The notes under the pieces were generated by a model. It did no database searches and was not told the DNA's origin. It was given only the letters and a program-made list of their open reading frames with translations. Positions 17,529 through 26,165 of a DNA stretch of 64,000 nucleotides are shown here, one piece after another (the first letter of the stretch is position 1; the number at the start of each line of letters is the position of its first letter). The stretch is taken from the NCBI GenBank assembly GCA_029974015.1, contig JARKUF010000011.1, positions 18,100 to 82,099 of the forward strand, written 5' to 3'. The stretch comes from Spirochaetota bacterium (GTDB lineage Bacteria; Spirochaetota; UBA4802; JAGODF01). A program made the translations under genes and the position numbers.

Positions 17529-20231
17529 ATGAAAAAACGTCTCTTTGTAATTGACGGCCACGCCCTCTGCTACAGGGCGTATTATGCCTTCATCAAAAAC
17601 CCTCTGGTGAACTCCAGCGGACAGAACACCTCGGCCATATACGGTTTCGCAAGGATGCTCCTCAGGCTTATCCAGGACGAGAAACCGGAGTACCTCACCG
17701 TTGCCTTCGATCCACCCAAGAAAACGTTCCGATTCGACATTTTCCCGGAGTATAAGGCTAACCGGGAAAAAATGCCCGACGACCTGGGCCCCCAGATTGA
17801 TGAGATAAAACGCATGCTGTCCGTCCTCGAAATTGCCGTGATTGAGGACCCTGACCACGAGGCCGACGATGTCCTCGGTTCAATAGCCGCAAAATACGCT
17901 TCGAAGGACCTGGAGGTGGTCCTTGTAACGGGCGACAAGGACGCCTATCAGCTCGTGAAAGAAAACGTCATAATCTACGCAAACAAAAAGGGCATAAGCG
18001 AACACGAGGTCTACGACCGCGAAGGCGTCGTCTCCAAACTCGGCATCACCCCGGAGCAGGTGACCGATTACATGGCCCTTACGGGCGACAGTTCGGACAA
18101 TGTTCCCGGCGTCCGCGGCGTCGGCGAAAAGACCGCCCAAAAGCTGATCGCCGAATACGGCAACCTGGAAGCCATCTATGAAAACCTTGAATCAATTCGG
18201 GGAAAGCTTAAGGAACAACTCTCTGCCGGACGCGAGAGCGCCTACCTGAGCCGTGACCTCGTCACCATCAGGACCGGCCTGAATTTGGATATGGACCTCC
18301 AGTCCGCCCATACACCTGCCCTGTCCACCGATCCCGCCCGTCGATACTTCGTCAATATGGAGATGCCCTCCATCGTAAAGGATTTCCTTGGAGCGATGGA
18401 GGGGCCCGGGGAAAGCGTCGCGGCCTCAAAGAAGGACTACCGCATCATTAGGACCGCGGATGAACTCGATGCGGCCCTCATCGAGATCCGGAAAGCCGGC
18501 ATCGTGTCCGTCGACACGGAGACCACGGCAATTGACCCCGTCGAGGCGGACATCATCGGCATTTCCTTCTCCATTCGGGAGGGGGCGGGGTGGTATCTTC
18601 CCCTTGCCGGGGAAAGCCTCTTCGGAGGGGAGGCCATTGATGCAGCATCATCTCTCCTGAAAGTGAAACCCCTCCTGGAAGACCCGTCGGTTCACAAGGT
18701 TGGACAAAACATCAAATACGACCTCATCGTTCTCAAAAACGCCGGGGTAGAGCTTCAGGGAATCATCTTCGACACTATGATCGCCTCATACCTGCTCAAC
18801 CCCGCCGAACGAAACCACAACATGGACGATATGGCTGAACGCCTTCTCCAATACAAGACGATCACATACAAGGAACTTGTTGGGAAGGGAAAGGACTCCG
18901 TTCCCATCACCGATGTCCCTCTGGAACGCCTGGCCGAATACGCCGTTGAGGACGCCGACATCACCCTCCGCCTCTACCGTCTCCTGGGGCCGAAACTCCG
19001 GGAAGATGGCCTTGAAGAGCTCTTTACAAAAGTGGAAATGCCCCTCCTTGAGGTCCTGGCAGTCATGGAATGGCATGGCGTGAAAATCGACCCGGCCCAT
19101 TTCAAAAAACTCGGCGAGGAAAATCTCGCACTCCTCAAGGAGGCGGAGAAAAAAATTTACAAGGCCGCGGGAAGCCAATTTAACATCAACTCGACCCGCG
19201 AGCTCGCGGAAGTCCTCTTCACCAGGCTGAAGCTGAAACCTATAAAAAAAACCAAGACCGGCTTCTCAACGGACATATCGGTCCTTGAGGAGCTCCGGGG
19301 CCGCCACGAGATAGTCGATCACCTTATCGACTACCGTTCACTCATAAAACTGAAAACAACGTATATCGACGCCCTGCCGAAGCTCGTGTCCCAATGGACC
19401 GGAAGGATACACACCTCGTACAACCAGACCATCGTCGCAACGGGGCGCCTTTCCTCATCCTCGCCCAACCTCCAGAATATTCCGGTCCGCGATGAGATGG
19501 GGCGGCGCATCCGCGAGGGTTTTGTGCCTGAGAAAGGGGCACTCCTGATGTCGGCGGATTACTCCCAGATAGAACTACGCCTGGCGGCCCATCTTTCCGG
19601 CGATAAAAACATGATCCGCGCCTTTAAAGAAGGCACCGACATCCACAGCCTTACGGCTTCTTCGGTTTTCGGCGTGGGCCTTGAGGAAGTAACGCCGGAC
19701 ATGCGCCGGCAGGCGAAGATCATCAACTTCTCCACAATTTACGGCGTCTCCCCCTTCGGCCTCTCCCGGCAGGCCGACATATCCATTCAGGACGCCGCCG
19801 GGTTCATTAAAAAATATTTCGAAACCTATCCCGGCTTTGAAATATATGTAAAGGAAACCATAGAATACGCACGGAAACATGGACAGGTAAAGACCCTCCT
19901 GGGGCGCAGAAGGCCCCTTCCCGAGATTACATCCGACGCGAAGTTCCGGAGAGAAGGCGCAGAGCGCGTGGCAATCAACACACCCATCCAGGGCACATCG
20001 GCGGACATGATAAAAATCGCCATGATCGATATACATAAGGAGCTGGACACATCAGGGATGAAAACGAAAATGATCATGCAGGTCCACGACGAGCTCGTTT
20101 TTGAAGTACCGGAAGCGGAAAAGGAAGCGGCGGAAGCCCTTGTGCGCAGAGGCATGGAAGGGGCCCTGAAGCTCGATGTCCCCATCGTGGTGGACATCGG
20201 ATGGGGCAAAAACTGGGCGGAGGCGCACTGA
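17529..20231 (+). CDS. polA: DNA polymerase I
   Basis: A 900-residue replicative-repair polymerase for Okazaki fragment processing and excision repair gap filling. The N-terminal FEN-like 5'-3' exonuclease (about 1-290) has FVIDGHALCYRAYYAF, AFDPPKKTFR, DHEADDVLGS and TGDSSDNVPG. The 3'-5' proofreading domain (about 305-490) is intact, with DxE in SVDTETTAID, NIKYD and YAVEDADI. The polymerase domain has motif A DYSQIELRLAAHLS, motif B RRQAKIINFSTIYGVSPFG and motif C QVHDELVFEVP. The length is normal and the gene is probably monocistronic. Confidence 0.98.
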   Translation: MKKRLFVIDGHALCYRAYYAFIKNPLVNSSGQNTSAIYGFARMLLRLIQDEKPEYLTVAFDPPKKTFRFDIFPEYKANREKMPDDLGPQIDEIKRMLSVLEIAVIEDPDHEADDVLGSIAAKYASKDLEVVLVTGDKDAYQLVKENVIIYANKKGISEHEVYDREGVVSKLGITPEQVTDYMALTGDSSDNVPGVRGVGEKTAQKLIAEYGNLEAIYENLESIRGKLKEQLSAGRESAYLSRDLVTIRTGLNLDMDLQSAHTPALSTDPARRYFVNMEMPSIVKDFLGAMEGPGESVAASKKDYRIIRTADELDAALIEIRKAGIVSVDTETTAIDPVEADIIGISFSIREGAGWYLPLAGESLFGGEAIDAASSLLKVKPLLEDPSVHKVGQNIKYDLIVLKNAGVELQGIIFDTMIASYLLNPAERNHNMDDMAERLLQYKTITYKELVGKGKDSVPITDVPLERLAEYAVEDADITLRLYRLLGPKLREDGLEELFTKVEMPLLEVLAVMEWHGVKIDPAHFKKLGEENLALLKEAEKKIYKAAGSQFNINSTRELAEVLFTRLKLKPIKKTKTGFSTDISVLEELRGRHEIVDHLIDYRSLIKLKTTYIDALPKLVSQWTGRIHTSYNQTIVATGRLSSSSPNLQNIPVRDEMGRRIREGFVPEKGALLMSADYSQIELRLAAHLSGDKNMIRAFKEGTDIHSLTASSVFGVGLEEVTPDMRRQAKIINFSTIYGVSPFGLSRQADISIQDAAGFIKKYFETYPGFEIYVKETIEYARKHGQVKTLLGRRRPLPEITSDAKFRREGAERVAINTPIQGTSADMIKIAMIDIHKELDTSGMKTKMIMQVHDELVFEVPEAEKEAAEALVRRGMEGALKLDVPIVVDIGWGKNWAEAH

Positions 20232-20290
20232 CAAACAGGCCGGGAAAGCTTCGGGCGACATTAAACCTGCCGGCGTTGCCGGATTAAATA

Positions 20291-20755
20291 TTATTTCAAA
20301 AACCTCGCGATAAATCTTTCTCGCAATCCCGCCAGCTCCTTCATATGGGCCCCCACCAGAAGGGCCGAGAAGAGAGTGACGATGACTCCCAGTGACACGC
20401 TTATGGCGAACTCGAAACATTCGCCCATGCGCTCCCCTAACCATATCCGAGGTTCGCTGAACTGCACCAGGACCAGGCTCGCCACAATGATCGCCTCGGC
20501 GGAGAGCCAATTCAGGAGCGACACTTTTTTTCCGAAGACGGTCCCGGACGCCTTCACGGACCTCATGATGATTTCCCGCATGTCGCGGTCCACAAACAAA
20601 GGGCCCTGTTCCGCCACGGCGCGGTACACGGCGTCCAGGCGCCGCGCTTCGGCCCGGCAATTTGGACACCGGAAGAGATGAATGCGCATGAACAAACCGG
20701 GGCGCTCGCCGGCGTCCAGGGACATGTAGTTTTCGATGAGCCTGTCACATTTCAT
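20291..20755 (-). CDS. Putative zinc-finger anti-sigma factor
   Basis: A 154-residue protein encoded directly after, and overlapping by 11 bases, an ECF sigma factor gene. The N-terminus has an anti-sigma zinc-finger-like segment, HLFRCPNCRAEARRLD (HxxxCxxC). Two transmembrane segments follow, LSAEAIIVASLVLVQF and FAISVSLGVIVTLFSALLVG, with a short C-terminal tail. This is the standard plan of a membrane-bound ZAS-type anti-sigma factor that holds its sigma factor inactive until a signal arrives. The start MKCDRLIENYM matches family N-termini. Confidence 0.82.
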   Translation of the reverse strand: MKCDRLIENYMSLDAGERPGLFMRIHLFRCPNCRAEARRLDAVYRAVAEQGPLFVDRDMREIIMRSVKASGTVFGKKVSLLNWLSAEAIIVASLVLVQFSEPRIWLGERMGECFEFAISVSLGVIVTLFSALLVGAHMKELAGLRERFIARFLK

Positions 20756-21311
20756 GGTACTCCTCCGCAATGGTCCCCTGAAGCGAGTCGCGCAGCACCT
20801 GCTTCGCACGGAAGACATGTGATTTGACCGTGTTCACCGGAAAACCCGTGATCTCCGAGATTTCCGCGTAACGCAAGCCGTAAAAAAAATATAAATCCAC
20901 GCAAATCCTGTAATTCTCGGGCAGTTCCGCCACGGCCTTTCTCAATGCCGAGCGGACCTCTTCCTTCAAATGCGTCTCCTCGGGAGTGGCCCCCTCCCAG
21001 GAAAGAGCGGACTCCGCCAGGCTCTCGGCGGCGCGCCGGCCCTTCACGCTGTTTATGCCGTGGTTGTAGGCCACCCTGGTAATCCAGAAAACGAAACGCG
21101 ACTTACCCTGAAACGTCCCGAGGCTGTTGTACGCCTTCAAAAACACTTCCTGGGCGAAATCGGACGCATCGTCATGGTTTCTGAAAAACATCATGCCGAT
21201 ATTGAAAATCTTCTTCTGGTATCGGCCCACCAGCTCCCCAAAGAGGTCTACATTGCCCCGGTTGACTTTACTGACAATTTCCTCGTCGCGTTCACTCCTG
21301 CGGCTATCCAT
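20745..21311 (-). CDS. ECF-subfamily RNA polymerase sigma factor
   Basis: A 188-residue sigma-70 family group 4 factor. Region 2 comprises DLFGELVGRYQKKIFNIGM, DDASDFAQEVFLKAY and FVFWITRVAYNHGIN. Region 4 comprises LPENYRICVDLYFFYGLRYA, EISEITGFPVNTVKSHVFRA and a closing helix. There is no region 1.1 or 3. The downstream overlapping gene is its probable anti-sigma factor, and the upstream gene (eight-base overlap) is a DUF6249 membrane protein, so all three form one operon. Target promoters are unknown. Confidence 0.93.
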   Translation of the reverse strand: MDSRRSERDEEIVSKVNRGNVDLFGELVGRYQKKIFNIGMMFFRNHDDASDFAQEVFLKAYNSLGTFQGKSRFVFWITRVAYNHGINSVKGRRAAESLAESALSWEGATPEETHLKEEVRSALRKAVAELPENYRICVDLYFFYGLRYAEISEITGFPVNTVKSHVFRAKQVLRDSLQGTIAEEYHEM

Positions 21312-21660
21312 CTTTTTTCGCGGATATTCTTATCCGGATAATGAAAAAGGAAATGAGCCCCACGCCCACGGCGAAGGGGATAAGTCCGCCTAAAAGACCA
21401 TAGCTGTACCCTTCACGAAGATAGAAAAAAAGGCTCATTCCAAGGCCGATACAGAAGCTCAGAAGGCCGAAAAAGAGCGAGAAGCTGTCGAGGTCGAACT
21501 TCTCGATGGTACGTTGATAAGTACCTTTTTCAATCATGAGCATCCTCGCCCTGTGGCCATAGTAAATGTAAAAAAACAGGACTGTGGAGCCGAAGACGAT
21601 TCCCACGATTGGTATCACAGTAACTATTATCTGCGCCGCAAGGGACGGTGCGTTTTCCAT
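21304..21660 (-). CDS. DUF6249-like small membrane protein
   Basis: A 118-residue protein with a single N-terminal helix (IIVTVIPIVGIVFGSTVLFFYIYY), a cytosolic segment HRARMLMIEKGTYQ typical of DUF6249, and a C-terminal pair of helices (FGLLSFCIGLGMSLFFYL and GLLGGLIPFAVGVGLISFFI). It is first in the sigma/anti-sigma operon and overlaps the sigma gene by eight bases. Its partnership with an ECF system hints at a sensor or envelope role, which is inference. Confidence 0.78.
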   Translation of the reverse strand: MENAPSLAAQIIVTVIPIVGIVFGSTVLFFYIYYGHRARMLMIEKGTYQRTIEKFDLDSFSLFFGLLSFCIGLGMSLFFYLREGYSYGLLGGLIPFAVGVGLISFFIIRIRISAKKDG

Positions 21661-21749
21661 GGTGCGCTCCTTTTAATATCTACCCGATATCGTGGTCTTA
21701 CAATTCCATTCTGTCAATCCAATTTACTCAATCCATTTTGCCGACCCTG

Positions 21750-23336
21750 TCAATACTCCTTCCGCCCCGCGAAGGCCGATTCCGGAGCAGGCCTTACGGT
21801 AAAATTACGACTCATAGCAGCGATTGCCCTGGTCGCCGGCAATTCGCGCTTTCCCAAAACACGCTTCGTAATTTTGTAGAAGTGGTGCTCACGGACGGCC
21901 ATTCTTACGGCCTCTGGAAAACATGACGGGTCTTTCATGAAAGCCTTCCAGAGAAACGCAAGATAACGAAATCCGTATAACGATAAGGATTGCGTAAGAA
22001 AGGAAGTGACGAAGGCCCGAATGTCCTGCCAATCCAGGGTCCTTCGCGGACGCTCCCTCCACGGCACCTGTTTAAGGGTGACGAGACAGCGTTCAAAATA
22101 ATTCTTCGGCAGATAGACGTCCCGCAGAACACGCCGGTAGCCCCTGGTAATAACCTCCGGGTCCATCACCGGTACAAAGTTCATGTCCAGGTCATGTGTA
22201 TTATTGCCGGAGCTTTCGGAAAGCAGTCTCCCCTCCCGCTCGAGCCGACGGTAGAGCTGGGTCCCCGGCAGCGCCATCATTAGGCCCACCATGGACATGA
22301 GGATCCCCGACTCCCGGATGAAGCGTATCTGGAGATCGAAAATGTCCGCCGGGTCGGTATCGAACCCGATGATAAAACCGGCGCTCACCTCAATGCCCTT
22401 ATTCTGTATCGCCCTGACGCTTTCAATGAGCTTTTTGCGGGTGTTCTGCGACTTCTGCGCGTGAAGAAGCGTTGATTCCACAGGGGTTTCGATGCCGAGA
22501 AAAACCATGTCGAAGCCGGCCTTAACCATCTCGTCCATCAGGTCCGCTTCGTCGGCCAGGTTGACACTCGCCTCGGTGAAAAAAACGAATGGAAACCCGC
22601 GCTTTTCCTGCCACTCGATTAACCGTGTGAGGAGCTTCCGCACCTCCTTTTTATTGCCGATAAAGTTATCGTCCACTATGAAGAGGGAGCCGCGAAATCC
22701 GGTTTCGTACACCGCCTCAAGTTCCCCGAGGAACTGGTCCGGCGTTTTCGTCCTGGGCTTACGTCCGAACATTTCAATGATGTCGCAGAATTCGCAGTTG
22801 AATGGACACCCCCGGGAAAACTGAAGCATCATTGAGTAATAGCTTTTAACGTCCAGAAGGTCGAATCGGGGCAAGGGCGTGGCGGTGATATCGGGTTTCT
22901 CATCGTCTTGATAGACCTTTTTCGCCCTTCCCGCCTCGAAGTCGTTGAGAAAATCGGGAAGGACCCGCTCCGCCTCTCCCAGGATGAAATGGTCCACACC
23001 GGCGATCTTTTCATAGGACGAGGTGGGATAAGGGCCGCCTGCCACGACGGTTTTTCCACACTCCCTGCAGAGGGCCACGACCTTCTTCAGGGATTCCTTT
23101 TGTACAATCATGGCGGACACAAAAACGATGTCGGCCCGGTCTATGTCTTTACGCGCCAAATTCCGTACATTCATGTCCACGAGGAAGACGTCGTAGTTCT
23201 CCGGCAACATTGCCGCCACGGTGATAAGTCCCAGAGGCGGGAATTGGGCTTTCTTGCCTACAAATTTCAAAGAATGCTTAAAGCTCCAGTAGGTCGCCGG
23301 TATTTCCGGATACACCATCAATACTTTTGTACGCAT
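21750..23336 (-). CDS. B12-binding radical SAM protein (DUF4070 type)
   Basis: A 528-residue Fe-S oxidoreductase. Residues 1-150 form a cobalamin-binding Rossmann-like domain (FPPLGLITVAAMLPENYDV, DIVFVSAMIVQK). The radical SAM core has the cluster motif SRGCPFNCEFCDI near residue 190, with GIETP and the segment GFIIGFD. The C-terminal 170 residues match DUF4070, seen in hopanoid/lipid-modifying and related enzymes. A likely role is methylation or another radical modification of a lipid or secondary metabolite, but the substrate cannot be told. AGAGGAG lies upstream of the ATG. Confidence 0.87.
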   Translation of the reverse strand: MRTKVLMVYPEIPATYWSFKHSLKFVGKKAQFPPLGLITVAAMLPENYDVFLVDMNVRNLARKDIDRADIVFVSAMIVQKESLKKVVALCRECGKTVVAGGPYPTSSYEKIAGVDHFILGEAERVLPDFLNDFEAGRAKKVYQDDEKPDITATPLPRFDLLDVKSYYSMMLQFSRGCPFNCEFCDIIEMFGRKPRTKTPDQFLGELEAVYETGFRGSLFIVDDNFIGNKKEVRKLLTRLIEWQEKRGFPFVFFTEASVNLADEADLMDEMVKAGFDMVFLGIETPVESTLLHAQKSQNTRKKLIESVRAIQNKGIEVSAGFIIGFDTDPADIFDLQIRFIRESGILMSMVGLMMALPGTQLYRRLEREGRLLSESSGNNTHDLDMNFVPVMDPEVITRGYRRVLRDVYLPKNYFERCLVTLKQVPWRERPRRTLDWQDIRAFVTSFLTQSLSLYGFRYLAFLWKAFMKDPSCFPEAVRMAVREHHFYKITKRVLGKRELPATRAIAAMSRNFTVRPAPESAFAGRKEY

Positions 23337-23430
23337 ACAAAACTCCTCTGACGATAGGGGATATCTCTACATGTATGCGTATAAAGACAGGAAGGTGCGC
23401 GTTACGGTTGCAAAAAAACTTCGTAGGAGG

Positions 23431-25020
23431 TCACACTGTCCGTTTTATTGTTAAGACGGTCATATCGTCGCTAATAGGTTCGTTTCCTAAAAACTCGGAA
23501 AAGTCGTCGATGATACGCGACAGTGTCTCCCTGGCCGATCCGCCTGCGGCCTTGCGAAACGATTCCATCACTCTTTCAAAGCCGAACTCTTCCCCCGATG
23601 CGTTCCTGCTCTCAAAAAGGGCATCGGTATAAAGAAGAAGAAAATCACCTGTGCCCATTCCAAATTCCACCATATCAAAATGGGCGTCATCGTTCTCCAC
23701 TCCCAGGATAGGCCCCTTCATCATTCCTGATGGTGGAAACACTGGTTCCGGGGCATCAGCACCAGAACGCAGGCGAAGCATATCCGGATGAGCGGCATTC
23801 ACGTATTGTACATTGTTTTCTTGAAAGCGAAGGATGATGCCGGTAAGATAATGGTCGACCGCTCCAAGCTCCCGTATTAGCTCCCGGTTTATTCTTGCCA
23901 TAACCAGGTCCAAGCCGCTGCCAGGGTCCTTCTCGAAATTCCGAAAGGCTATCGATTTCGCAAGTAGGGTAATAAGACCCGAAGAAATACCGTGCCCCGA
24001 AACGTCGAAAAGCGAAAGCCCCAAAAGGGAGCCATTAAACGTATAAAAATCATAGATATCGCCTGAAACACCCGCCATAGGCCTATAAGAAAATGCGATA
24101 TCCCAGCCCTCCATTGCAGGGGGCTCCCCGGGCAGGATGTTCATCTGCACATTTACCGCCATGTTCATATCGCGCTGGGCTATTCTATAGGCATTCTCCA
24201 GACTCGCGTTTGTTTCACTGAGTTGCTCGTTAATAGCCTCAAGCTCCTCAAAGGCCGCCTTGAGTTCCTCAGTCCGAGAAGCGACTTTCCTTTCCAGGTT
24301 GACATTTAAGTCTCTAAACTTGTTATGCAGGTCCACGAAGGAATTCAGGAAAGCCTGGTCCATGGAAAGAATGATAAGCATGTAAGCATATTCCACCAAA
24401 TACACAAAATGATATACTGAGGCCGAAACCATGATGTCGTTGAATGCAGCAAAGAAAAACAAAACGAAAGCTATCACTACTGGAAGGATACGCCTGTTCC
24501 CCGATCTATAGTTTCCGATCATTAGATACATCATAAACATAAAACATGCGAGTATCGAAACGAACTGCGCCACATAAATGGCCCCCGGATCGGCCTCGTA
24601 GTAAGTGATGTCAATCACACTGCCGATGCGGACATGCTTTATCATTGGGAGATCGGGCGTCAAGGTAAGAGGACCCTCCACCAGTAGCCCAAGAAAGAAA
24701 ATAGTCACGAAGACTGAAGTGAGAAGAAAAAAAGTCTTTTTAAGCCGGGAACCGGTGTAATGGTACACGAACCAGCAGATGGAGATGGAAAGTAATCCCA
24801 GGGTGGCAAGTTGGAGCCTCTGCCATGCCACTCCCTCCAGTATGTTCTCGGCATTATACAGTCCGACGCAAAATACATCATAAAGAGCTATAATAAAACA
24901 ACAAAGGGAAAAGAGAATAGAAGCAGTCTCCCTGCGTTTAAAATACATCCGTACATAATAGAGGCCTACATAAAAAACGACGGAGGCCATCATCACAACG
25001 GGAATTGAAACCTGGTTCAT
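23431..25020 (-). CDS. 7TM-sensor SpoIIE/RsbU-type protein phosphatase
   Basis: A 529-residue membrane PP2C-type serine phosphatase that probably dephosphorylates an anti-anti-sigma (STAS) protein. Residues 1-235 carry about seven helices homologous to those of the AraC protein at 9846-11495 (compare VVFYVGLYYVRMYFKRR with SLYAGLYYLWMHLRR, and YYEADPGAIY with YHEADPGLLY). A coiled coil follows (LNVNLERKVASRTEELKAAF). The SpoIIE domain has PMAGVSGDIYDFY, LFDVSGHGISSGL, YVNAAHPDMLRL and LLLYTDALFE with the metal-binding aspartates. No STAS or kinase gene is adjacent. Confidence 0.92.
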   Translation of the reverse strand: MNQVSIPVVMMASVVFYVGLYYVRMYFKRRETASILFSLCCFIIALYDVFCVGLYNAENILEGVAWQRLQLATLGLLSISICWFVYHYTGSRLKKTFFLLTSVFVTIFFLGLLVEGPLTLTPDLPMIKHVRIGSVIDITYYEADPGAIYVAQFVSILACFMFMMYLMIGNYRSGNRRILPVVIAFVLFFFAAFNDIMVSASVYHFVYLVEYAYMLIILSMDQAFLNSFVDLHNKFRDLNVNLERKVASRTEELKAAFEELEAINEQLSETNASLENAYRIAQRDMNMAVNVQMNILPGEPPAMEGWDIAFSYRPMAGVSGDIYDFYTFNGSLLGLSLFDVSGHGISSGLITLLAKSIAFRNFEKDPGSGLDLVMARINRELIRELGAVDHYLTGIILRFQENNVQYVNAAHPDMLRLRSGADAPEPVFPPSGMMKGPILGVENDDAHFDMVEFGMGTGDFLLLYTDALFESRNASGEEFGFERVMESFRKAAGGSARETLSRIIDDFSEFLGNEPISDDMTVLTIKRTV

Positions 25021-25151
25021 GATTGAGCTCTCCTCAATTACTCGATAAATGCCTCATCCCCACAAAAGCCAACAAGTGAGCGGTTCATCCTAACGCCAAA
25101 AACCCAAGGACGAGACATGTCCTCCACGAGCATAGATGGACGACGCGAACA

Positions 25152-25775
25152 TCATGAATTACCATTTATGCAGCCATTGAAACCATGAAAGTTCCTTAAT
25201 CCATGGTCCAGCAGAGGGCGGATATCCGCCTTACCCATTGGCTCAAGAGAGCGATGGCGGCGGACGGGAATACCGTTCGCCGCGCAGAATAATATCTGCA
25301 GTACGTCTCCATGGGACACTACGAGGATGTCCTTTCCTGAATATTCGTTCTCGCATCGGAAGAGAAATTCCAGGGCACGCTCTCCCACCTCCCTAACCGA
25401 TTCCACTCCAAAATAACAATGGTCCGGGTCCTCCAGATCGCGTTCCCACACCATTTCATACCGGCTGTCGTCCCCGCCGTCAAGTTCCCCGAAAAAACGA
25501 TCGCGCAAAAGGTAAGTGGAGTGCACTTCTTCGACGCCGAAAATATTCGCCGCAATCGCGGCAGTTTCCAGGGCGCGCTTGAAATCGGAGGAATAGATCA
25601 GGTCGATGGATTTCCCTTCCGAAAACTCCAGGACGCTTTCACCGGACTCTTCCCTCCCCTTTGAAGTGAGGCCAAAATTTTCGAGTGCCATCTCGGGCGC
25701 GCTCGCAATTATTCCCGCGGCATTTGCCCCGCTTTCGCCGTGGCGCATAAGGAAGTAGGTGTTCAAGTATTCCAT
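25152..25775 (-). CDS. Histidine phosphatase (phosphoglycerate mutase-like)
   Basis: A 207-residue branch-1 histidine phosphatase. The catalytic phospho-histidine motif is LMRHGESGANAAG at the N-terminus, the second histidine is in VVSHGDVLQILF, and the conserved acidic/arginine segment is SSDFKRALETA. The substrate could be a phosphosugar, a nucleotide or an alpha-ribazole phosphate, and the sequence does not decide. It is probably a single transcription unit. The gene is preceded by a 390-base region with two copies of the hairpin repeat. Confidence 0.88.
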   Translation of the reverse strand: MEYLNTYFLMRHGESGANAAGIIASAPEMALENFGLTSKGREESGESVLEFSEGKSIDLIYSSDFKRALETAAIAANIFGVEEVHSTYLLRDRFFGELDGGDDSRYEMVWERDLEDPDHCYFGVESVREVGERALEFLFRCENEYSGKDILVVSHGDVLQILFCAANGIPVRRHRSLEPMGKADIRPLLDHGLRNFHGFNGCINGNS

Positions 25776-25816
25776 AAGTTGATCCGCCCGGTCCTTTCCG
25801 TGTCTTATATTTTAAA

Positions 25817-25895
25817 GGAATCTATAAGGGCATCCACAAAAACCAGGGCCCTCCCGCCTTAGGCGGGAGGAAAAACCTGAGTATTAGAGTTTCCT
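25817..25895. repeat. Intergenic hairpin repeat, copy 2 (short, diverged)
   Basis: A short version starting GGAATCTATAAGGG and ending ATTAGAGTTTCC, with core stem CCTCCCGCC/GGCGGGAGG (25850-25858 and 25862-25870). It shares the end sequence and GC-rich core with the full-length copies but lacks the internal left hairpin. Confidence 0.65.
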
Positions 25896-25967
25896 TAAAA
25901 TATTCAGCACCAGCGGCCCATCCATATTTACACCGGTCTTCCCCCTAAATCAAACCTTTTTTGTATA

Positions 25968-26087
25968 GGGAATCCCTAAAAATTTAATTTTTAAAGTTAC
26001 CATAAATTGTAACCACTGGCATACCCTGGACTTTGGTTTTCCCGCCCGCCGAAGACGGGCGGGAAAACCAAATTATTAGAGGTTGCC
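25968..26087. repeat. Intergenic hairpin repeat, copy 3
   Basis: A full-length element of 120 bases: left hairpin region GGGAATCCCTAAAAATTTAA, the conserved middle TTGTAACCACTGGCATACCC, a 17-base-pair stem (26032-26048 with 26056-26072), and the end TTATTAGAGGTTGCC. Nearly identical in layout to the copy at 37406-37525. Confidence 0.88.
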
Positions 26088-26165
26088 ATACTAAATAATT
26101 AATTCCAATAATTGTTGACAACCCTCATCTTCGGAATAAGAAATGAAGATTATTTCGCTGAAAGT

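Larger units (their letters stand above)
25776..26165. other. Divergent intergenic region dominated by repeats
   Basis: This region between the histidine phosphatase and aminotransferase genes holds hairpin repeat copies 2 and 3, separated by about 70 AT-rich bases. No additional gene, promoter consensus or riboswitch is evident. Confidence 0.6.
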
